Assembly: GCA_947628125.1 (NCBI GenBank)
Contig: CANQYR010000031.1
Location: 1-9,973, forward strand
Length of the DNA stretch: 9,973 bases
Source: an uncultured Bacilli bacterium
GTDB lineage: Bacteria > Bacillota_I > Bacilli_A > RF39 > UBA660
Direction: 5' to 3'
In this document: piece by piece, positions 1-5,320 of the stretch
Numbering within the stretch: the stretch's first letter is position 1
Layout of the letters: every line of letters starts with the position of its first letter
The notes under the pieces: model-generated
What the model saw: the letters and a program-made list of their open reading frames with translations, nothing else
Database searches by the model: none
Told to the model about the DNA's origin: nothing
Program-made: the position numbers and the translations under genes

Positions 1-1341
1 AAAATTATTTCTTTTGTCTTTTGTAGTTTAAGTATTGCATTACTAATTTTATTTGTGTATCAAAGTTATGCAAGATACCAAGATAGAGCAACTTTTAGGA
101 TAATAAATGGAAAGTTAAAAATGAGTGGTGGAAGTGGTGATATAGAATTTGCCTTTTATAATGGGAATCAGAAAGTTGATGATTTGCCATTAAAAGAAAG
201 TGGCATTTTGTATGTTGGCTCAAAATGTACAAATGATGCAACGGTTAATTGGAATAATGAAGAATGGACTCCAACTGTGTATAATTTAAAGAAAACAAAA
301 ACAAGTTGTAGTTTATATTTTGGTGATGAAGAAGATCGTGCCTGCTTATTTTATCCAGAAGGAGCAGCTTGTAAGTATTATAAGAGAGGTGAAGCAGAAG
401 ATTTATTGTATGATGATACAGAAGATAAAAATTTAAGATATGTAGGAAGTGATCCTAAAAATTATGTGTACTTTAATTGTGAAGAAGGAAAAGAACAAAG
501 TAAAGAAACATGTGAGACCTGGCATATCATCGGAATAATGAATAATATAGAAGATGAAAAGAAAAATATAGAAAGTCACATAAAAATAATAAGAGATAAA
601 TTTGAGGAAAAGTATTCCTTGGATAGCTCAGAAACAGGAGTAAATAAAGGCTGGGGAGTAAATGAGTGGAGCCAGGCAGATATAGAGAAAGTCTTAAATG
701 ATGAATATTTGTATAGACGTACTGGATCAAATTTATGTTATAATAATTATTGGAATTCTACAGAAACCTGTCCAGATTGGGAAACTATCGGAATAAGAGA
801 TGGAGCAAGGAATATGATAGCGAGTGTTAAATGGAATACAGGAACGATGTCAGTAGCATATAGTAAAAGTTTAATAACAGCAAGTTATATGTATGAAGCA
901 GAGCGAAGTAATCATAATGGTAAAGACGTATGTGTGGCAAATGGCGGAGGACAATATTGTAATGACAGCGTCACAAGAACGACAACATGGATAGGCAAAG
1001 TAGGCTTAATGTATCCGAGTGATTATGGGTATGCTGTAGGTGGAACTGCAAGAACGACATGTTTAAAAAAATCAATGGGTTCATATAGTAGTGATAATTG
1101 TATGACAAATGATTGGTTATATGATGCAAGTAATTACCAATGGACAATGACACCAGTGCCTGATTTGGACTATGCTATTTATGGGTTCTATGTTTACTAT
1201 GGCTATGTAGACTATAATCCTAATTGCTTGGCTTATGCCATTCGTCCGGTCGTTTACCTAAAAAGCAATGTTAAAATAGTAGATAGAGATTATTCTGATT
1301 ATGGAAGTGCTGCCCATCCCTTTGAATTAACCTACGACTAA
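1..1341 (+). CDS. Membrane-anchored extracellular Cys/Tyr-rich protein, 5' end cut by window edge
   Basis: The frame is open from the first base, so the gene starts upstream of the window; the internal GTG at 55 is not a credible start. The first ~20 visible residues (IISFVFCSLSIALLILFVY) form one hydrophobic segment, an uncleaved anchor or signal peptide, so probably only a few residues are missing. About 425 polar residues follow, presumably outside the cell. They include an N-terminal part rich in beta-type sequence (nt ~90-330) and a C-terminal domain with WIGKVGLMYPSDYGYA (nt ~985-1035) and AIRPVVYLKSNVKI (nt ~1234-1275). I recall this combination from large paralogous families in uncultured gut Bacilli/Mollicutes; it resembles DUF6273/C-type-lectin-like folds. 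The ectodomain has 13 cysteines, mostly in closely spaced successive pairs, suggesting disulfides, and eight tyrosines lie in nt 1171-1236. The coding strand is G-rich and C-poor, unlike the next genes. The function is unknown; adhesion or ligand binding is a guess. Confidence 0.75.
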   Translation, partial: KIISFVFCSLSIALLILFVYQSYARYQDRATFRIINGKLKMSGGSGDIEFAFYNGNQKVDDLPLKESGILYVGSKCTNDATVNWNNEEWTPTVYNLKKTKTSCSLYFGDEEDRACLFYPEGAACKYYKRGEAEDLLYDDTEDKNLRYVGSDPKNYVYFNCEEGKEQSKETCETWHIIGIMNNIEDEKKNIESHIKIIRDKFEEKYSLDSSETGVNKGWGVNEWSQADIEKVLNDEYLYRRTGSNLCYNNYWNSTETCPDWETIGIRDGARNMIASVKWNTGTMSVAYSKSLITASYMYEAERSNHNGKDVCVANGGGQYCNDSVTRTTTWIGKVGLMYPSDYGYAVGGTARTTCLKKSMGSYSSDNCMTNDWLYDASNYQWTMTPVPDLDYAIYGFYVYYGYVDYNPNCLAYAIRPVVYLKSNVKIVDRDYSDYGSAAHPFELTYD

Positions 1342-1376
1342 GCTTTACACAAATTAACAAAAAATAGCATTCATTA

Positions 1377-1406
1377 TTTACAAACAATTGTAAAATTGAG
1401 TATAAT
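1377..1406 (+). promoter_or_regulatory. Promoter of the RpiB-family gene, with overlapping palindrome
   Basis: A -35 element TTTACA (1377-1382, 5/6 match) and a perfect -10 TATAAT (1401-1406) are separated by 18 bp. Transcription would start near 1413, leaving a leader of about 23 nt that contains AAGGA (1422-1426), 9 nt before the ATG. The -35 lies in the left arm of a perfect inverted repeat, TTTACAA-ACAA-TTGTAAA (1377-1394), which is the right size and place for a repressor operator. No clear terminator for the preceding gene is visible in 1342-1376. Confidence 0.65.
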
Positions 1407-1435
1407 TAATAAAGAAAATACAAGGAAGTGGAGCA

Positions 1436-2080
1436 ATGAAAATAGCTTTAGTATTAGAAAATAGCCAAAAAAGTAAAAGCAACTTCATCTATCATCTACT
1501 AAAATCAACATGCGAAAAATATCACCATGAAGTCTTTAACTATGGTGTCAGTAAAGAAAAAGACCTAGACTTAGACTATGTCAAAACAGGCGTCTTAACT
1601 GGCATCCTTTTAGATACAAAAGCCGCCGATTTTGTTATCACCGGTTGTAACAGTGGCCAAGGCGCTTTAATAAGCGCAAATCAAATGCCAAATGTAAGCT
1701 GTGGCTATGTAACTGATCTAACTGACATATCACTATTCTTAAAAATAAACGCCAAAAATGCCATATCAATTCCCTTTGGCAAAAAATTTGGCCCTGGCTA
1801 TGAATACGAATTACAAGCCATATTCAAAAGCATCTGCACCTTAGAAAAAGGGTTAGGCTACCCTAAAGAAAGAAAAGAAATTCAACATGACCAACTAAAA
1901 GAACTAGCCCATATCATGAAAATTACCAAAAACTCACTATACGATGTATTAGATGCCATGGACAAAGACTTTTTATATTCCATCATCGCTAATCCATACT
2001 TTGAAGAAAACTTCTTTGCTAATTGCCAAGATGACAAAATAGCAAGCCTCTTAAAAGACTTAATCGATAACTGGCTATAA
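1436..2080 (+). CDS. RpiB/LacA/LacB-family sugar-phosphate isomerase, long form with C-terminal extension
   Basis: The family interconverts aldose and ketose phosphates in the cytoplasm, such as ribose-5-phosphate/ribulose-5-phosphate (RpiB) or galactose-6-phosphate/tagatose-6-phosphate (LacAB). Visible family features are the N-terminal MKIALVLENS strand, FVITGCNSGQGA around residues 66-77 with the candidate catalytic Cys71 in the usual GCGTGxG position, and NAISIPFGKKFGPGYE at residues 108-123. The protein has 214 residues, against roughly 140-170 for classical RpiB or LacA/B. The extra ~70 residues end in a segment with FLYSIIANPYFEENFFANCQ (179-198), which I associate with a distinct ~213-residue subgroup in lactobacilli and enterococci. 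Some RpiB-like proteins of this kind (DhuI) isomerise 4-deoxy-hexosulose-uronates from glycosaminoglycan breakdown, so the substrate is uncertain. The gene looks monocistronic: own promoter, convergent neighbour downstream. The family call is secure; a specific rpiB or lacA symbol is not. Confidence 0.85.
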   Translation: MKIALVLENSQKSKSNFIYHLLKSTCEKYHHEVFNYGVSKEKDLDLDYVKTGVLTGILLDTKAADFVITGCNSGQGALISANQMPNVSCGYVTDLTDISLFLKINAKNAISIPFGKKFGPGYEYELQAIFKSICTLEKGLGYPKERKEIQHDQLKELAHIMKITKNSLYDVLDAMDKDFLYSIIANPYFEENFFANCQDDKIASLLKDLIDNWL

Positions 2081-2107
2081 AAAAAAGCAATTTTTCTTTA
2101 ATTGCTT
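2079..2107. terminator. Bidirectional intrinsic terminator between the isomerase gene and rpmB
   Basis: Perfect 8-bp arms AAGCAATT (2085-2092) and AATTGCTT (2100-2107) flank a 7-nt loop. Reading leftward, the stem is followed by a T tract (A run at 2079-2086 on the plus strand), giving a classical terminator for the minus-strand rpmB gene. Reading rightward, it is followed by a weaker T-rich stretch (2109-2120), so it may also stop the isomerase transcript. One arm overlaps the rpmB stop codon by two bases. Confidence 0.75.
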
Positions 2108-2264
2108 ACTTTAATTTTTTAGCTTCCCTAGCAGTTATGATAACTTTTTTGCCATCAATCGTTTTCTTTTGTACATTAGGCTTTTGACGAGTTTTAGTTG
2201 CATTCATAGCTTTACTTCTTGAATTTACTGTCAAAGGTTTTTTTGTTGTTATTTTTTTGGCCAT
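2106..2264 (-). CDS. rpmB: Ribosomal protein bL28, short divergent form
   Basis: This 52-residue ORF starts with ATG at 2264 and ends with TAA at 2106-2108. A strong Shine-Dalgarno sequence GGAGGTG (plus strand 2273-2279) sits 8 nt before the start. The product begins MAKKIT, contains NSRSKAMNATKTRQKPNVQK (residues 14-33) and continues TIDGKKVIITAREAKKLK to the end. This follows the bL28 pattern as I recall it from B. subtilis (N-R-S-H-A-M-N-A-S-K-R-T-W-G-A-N-L-Q-K, then G-K-x-K-V-x-V-S-A-R). bL28 binds 23S rRNA in the large subunit. It is shorter than the usual ~62 residues: the loop after NVQK is trimmed, the C-terminal tail is missing, the conserved Trp is replaced, and His in RSHAMN is Lys. 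No cysteines, so it is the zinc-free type. The high Lys/Arg content fits. It has its own promoter and terminator. A degenerate paralogue with a full-length copy elsewhere is the main alternative. Confidence 0.8.
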   Translation of the reverse strand: MAKKITTKKPLTVNSRSKAMNATKTRQKPNVQKKTIDGKKVIITAREAKKLK

Positions 2265-2297
2265 CTTATCTTCACCTCCACGTCTTTTACTTGTAAA

Positions 2298-2327
2298 ATT
2301 TTATCATATAACAAGCCAATAAGTCAA
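2298..2327 (-). promoter_or_regulatory. rpmB promoter
   Basis: On the minus strand TTGACT (plus 2322-2327, 5/6 of the -35 consensus) is followed after 18 bp by TAAAAT (plus 2298-2303, 5/6 of the -10), with an upstream TG giving an extended -10 (TGATAAAAT). Transcription would begin near 2291, giving a leader of about 27 nt that carries the GGAGGTG ribosome-binding site. Confidence 0.65.
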
Positions 2328-2336
2328 TATGGTAGT

Positions 2337-2364
2337 TTGCTTTCTTTTTTATACGTGGTATAAT
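2337..2364 (+). promoter_or_regulatory. dnaE-polC promoter with extended -10
   Basis: TGGTATAAT (2356-2364) is a perfect extended -10. The -35 candidate TTGCTT (2337-2342, 16-bp spacer) matches only in TTG, as is common with extended -10 promoters. Transcription would start near 2371, only ~18 nt before the ATG at 2389. The promoter sits 9 bp from the divergent rpmB -35. It lies inside the upstream extension of the dnaE frame, which is therefore unlikely to be translated. Confidence 0.7.
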
Positions 2365-2373
2365 AATAACCAC

Positions 2374-2380
2374 AAGGTGG
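2374..2380 (+). promoter_or_regulatory. Ribosome-binding site that fixes the dnaE start
   Basis: AAGGTGG lies 8 nt before ATG 2389. The frame stays open upstream to an ATG at 2329, but that would add 20 residues (MVVCFLFYTWYNNNHKVGDN) unlike any DnaE N-terminus, has no comparable Shine-Dalgarno sequence, and precedes the predicted transcription start. Confidence 0.75.
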
Positions 2381-2388
2381 GTGATAAC

Positions 2389-5319
2389 ATGTTTAATCCA
2401 ATTCGAATTATAAGCGATTATTCATTAATGCAAAGCCTTATCACCTTACCCAAACTTATTGAATACCTAAAAAAAACAAATACCAAAATATGTGGCTTAG
2501 CAGACGAAAATCTTTTTGGCAGCATGGAATTTTATGACCTATGCCAAAACAATAACATCAAACCTCTAATTGGCTTACAAGCCACATTTTTAACCACCAA
2601 AATAACATTATACGCCCAAAATAATGAAGGCTATAAAAACCTCCTAAAAATAAATACCATCATCCAACAAAAAAAGCAACTAGCAAACTCTGATGTATCC
2701 TTATTTAAAAACATCATTGCCATTATAAATGCATCTGACATATTAAACTACGATAATCTAATACCATTCTTTACTAAAGAAAGAATTTACATTGCCTACC
2801 AAAATGACACCGAAAAAATGAACTGTGCCTTAAAAAGTCCAAACATTGTCTATGCCCCTGTAATAAGAGCCTTTAAAAAAGAACACACCAAAGCCCTAGA
2901 TCTATTAAAAGCAATCGAAAACTCCACCACCTTAAAAGAAATTGCCCCAGGTAATTACATGTACCAAACCCTAGAAGAACATAGCCAAATCGAAAAAGAT
3001 GATGAAAAAACAATACTAGACTTTGCTAACCTAATAAACATCACCATAGATAAAAAAAACCGTTACATACCTCACTTTGATAAAAATATCCCTGACTCCT
3101 TTGCCTACTTAAAAGCCCTAGCCACTAAAGGACTAGAAAAACGCTGCCAAAACAACAGCACCAAACAATACATAGACCGCCTAAACTATGAACTAAAAGT
3201 AATCAAAGACATGGGCTTTGTTGACTATTTTCTAATCGTCTATGACTACGTCAAATACGCCAAAACAAATGACATACTAGTAGGAATGGGAAGAGGCTCA
3301 GCCGCGGGATCACTAGTAAGTTATAGCCTTGGCATAACAGATGTCGATCCCATATACTATAACCTTTTATTTGAACGCTTCTTAAACATCGAAAGAGTAA
3401 CCATGCCCGATATCGACATCGACTTTGAAGATGATAAAAGATACCAAGTAGTTGAATACGTAAAAAATAAATATGGCAGTGACAAAGTCGCTAACATCAT
3501 GACCTTTGGTACCTTAAAATGCAAACTAGCTGTTAGATGTACTTGTAAAGCTTTCCAAATAAACCAAATCCTCTTAGAAGAATTTGCCGGCTTAATAGAT
3601 GCTAAAACAAATCTTAAAGAAAACCTTCTAAACCCCAAAATAAACAAAATGCTTAACGAACATATCGAACTAAAACAAGCAATTTACTACACAAGCTTAA
3701 TAGAAGGACTAAAAAAACACATCTCCACCCACGCCGCCGGCATCGTCATATCAAGCATACCTTTAGATGAAATAATACCCCTTTGCTACAACGCCGGCGA
3801 AATGCTAACCGGCTTAACCATGAATTACCTAGAAGAATTAGGCCTATTAAAAATGGACTTTCTAAGCATCAAAAACTTAACCACCATCGCCAATGTCTGT
3901 AACCTTATCAAAGAAAACACCGGCGTCAAACTAAAACTAAATGCTATTAATCCTAACGACCCCAAAATAATTGATATGTTTAATAAAGGTGACACCCTAG
4001 GAATATTCCAATTTGAAAGCGAAGGAATAAAATCCTTCCTGCAAAAATTAAAACCCCAAAACTTTAACGATATTGTCTCGGCCATCGCCCTTTATAGACC
4101 TGGACCCATGGACAACATAGATAAATTTATAAGAAGAAAAAATAAAGAAGAAAAAGTAACATATCTAGATCCCTCCCTAGAACCCATATTAAAAGAAACC
4201 TATGGCATAATAATATACCAAGAACAAATAATGCAAATATTAGTAACAGTAGGTGGCTATCGTTACTCCGAAGCCGATATCATAAGAAGAGCCATGAGCA
4301 AAAAGAAAAAAGAAATAATCCAAGAAGGCAAGCAAGACTTCATAAATAGATCCATCAAAAGATCATACTCCAAAGAAATAGCCAGTAACATCTATGATCT
4401 AATATTAAAATTTGCCAACTACGGTTTTAACAAATCCCATTCCGTGAGCTATGCCTTAATAGGCGTGCAAATGGCCTACCTAAAATGCCACTATCCATTA
4501 TACTTTATAACAAACTTATTAAACATGGCCATACCAAGCGTAAGTAAAACGAAAGAATACATGGCCCTTGCCCGTAAATACAACATTACTTTTTTAAAAC
4601 CAGATATAAACGAAAGCCTAGACACATACAAAATAATAAATAACAAACTAATACTACCCTTAACCATTATCAAAGAAATTGGTAGCGAATCAGCAAATAG
4701 CATAATAAACGAAAGAAAAAACGGCAATTACCAAGATTTTTTAGACTTTACAAGAAGAACATACGGCAAAAGCGTTAATAGAAAAACAATCGAAGTCCTA
4801 ATCAAAGCTGATGCCTTTAAATGCTTTAACATCAACCATACAACCTTACTAGCCAATTTAGATGCTTGTCTAGATTATGCTAGCTTAACCATGGACCTTG
4901 ATGTATCCTTAGTAGTTAAACCAGAACTAATCATGTACGAAGAAAAAAATGCCACTAGACAAGAAGAACTAGAATCATTTGGCTTTTACATATCCAATCA
5001 TCCATCCTTAGCGTATCAAAATAAAAACATAATGAAACTAAAAGACATGCCAAAAAATTTTGACAAATACATCGACTGCGTTGTCCTAATCGAAAAAATC
5101 AAAAAAATCAAAACCAAAAATAACGAAGACATGATGTTCATCCAAGCCTCAGATGAGACAAGTGAAGAAAACTTTGTCCTATTTAACCAAGAACTAAAAA
5201 GTGCCCCTGATATCAAAGTAGGCAGCTTAATAAGCGTTCATGGCCGCGTCACTAAACGCTTTAGCAACTATCAAATAAATATTAATCGCATGCAAATATT
5301 AAAAGAAAAGGAGTTTTAA
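2389..5319 (+). CDS. dnaE: DNA polymerase III alpha subunit, DnaE type (short form)
   Basis: This C-family replicative polymerase copies DNA from dNTPs; in PolC-containing bacteria DnaE extends RNA primers before hand-over to PolC. It has 976 residues from the ATG at 2389, somewhat short against ~1,100 in B. subtilis. Domains: PHP (about 1-200); palm with GRGSAAGS (301-308), PDIDIDF with catalytic Asp341 and Asp343, and LLKMDFL with the third Asp490; STHAAGIVIS; fingers with IALYRPGPMD and YQEQIM; YGFNKSHSVSYA; a helix-hairpin-helix region (about 770-812); GFYISNHP near 867; and a C-terminal OB fold ending in VHGRVTKRFSNYQININ. The PHP domain looks inactive: the HLHVH motif is replaced by PIRII and the later TDH by ADE. 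I see no Q-x-x-L-F clamp motif between the hairpin region and the OB fold. polC starts one base after the stop. The coding strand is rich in A and C and poor in G. Confidence 0.95.
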   Translation: MFNPIRIISDYSLMQSLITLPKLIEYLKKTNTKICGLADENLFGSMEFYDLCQNNNIKPLIGLQATFLTTKITLYAQNNEGYKNLLKINTIIQQKKQLANSDVSLFKNIIAIINASDILNYDNLIPFFTKERIYIAYQNDTEKMNCALKSPNIVYAPVIRAFKKEHTKALDLLKAIENSTTLKEIAPGNYMYQTLEEHSQIEKDDEKTILDFANLINITIDKKNRYIPHFDKNIPDSFAYLKALATKGLEKRCQNNSTKQYIDRLNYELKVIKDMGFVDYFLIVYDYVKYAKTNDILVGMGRGSAAGSLVSYSLGITDVDPIYYNLLFERFLNIERVTMPDIDIDFEDDKRYQVVEYVKNKYGSDKVANIMTFGTLKCKLAVRCTCKAFQINQILLEEFAGLIDAKTNLKENLLNPKINKMLNEHIELKQAIYYTSLIEGLKKHISTHAAGIVISSIPLDEIIPLCYNAGEMLTGLTMNYLEELGLLKMDFLSIKNLTTIANVCNLIKENTGVKLKLNAINPNDPKIIDMFNKGDTLGIFQFESEGIKSFLQKLKPQNFNDIVSAIALYRPGPMDNIDKFIRRKNKEEKVTYLDPSLEPILKETYGIIIYQEQIMQILVTVGGYRYSEADIIRRAMSKKKKEIIQEGKQDFINRSIKRSYSKEIASNIYDLILKFANYGFNKSHSVSYALIGVQMAYLKCHYPLYFITNLLNMAIPSVSKTKEYMALARKYNITFLKPDINESLDTYKIINNKLILPLTIIKEIGSESANSIINERKNGNYQDFLDFTRRTYGKSVNRKTIEVLIKADAFKCFNINHTTLLANLDACLDYASLTMDLDVSLVVKPELIMYEEKNATRQEELESFGFYISNHPSLAYQNKNIMKLKDMPKNFDKYIDCVVLIEKIKKIKTKNNEDMMFIQASDETSEENFVLFNQELKSAPDIKVGSLISVHGRVTKRFSNYQININRMQILKEKEF
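5308..5313 (+). promoter_or_regulatory. polC ribosome-binding site inside the end of dnaE
   Basis: AAGGAG occupies the penultimate sense codons of dnaE (Lys-Glu), 7 nt before the polC ATG at 5321. Since dnaE stops at 5317-5319, terminating ribosomes would sit on the polC start, so the two genes are probably translationally coupled. Confidence 0.8.
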
Positions 5320-5320
5320 C

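Noticed and set aside
55..57. GTG at 55 as the start of the first gene
   Set aside because: The frame is open to base 1 and the upstream codons encode a hydrophobic anchor that continues through this point.
1171..1275. Variable region of a diversity-generating retroelement
   Set aside because: The location near an RPV motif is suggestive, but the tyrosine codons are nearly all TAT rather than the NNC codons expected from AAC mutagenesis, and no template repeat or reverse transcriptase is in the window.
2329..2388. Upstream extension of the dnaE reading frame to an ATG at 2329
   Set aside because: The 20 extra residues do not resemble a DnaE N-terminus and contain the predicted extended -10 promoter. 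The ATG at 2389 has its own AAGGTGG.
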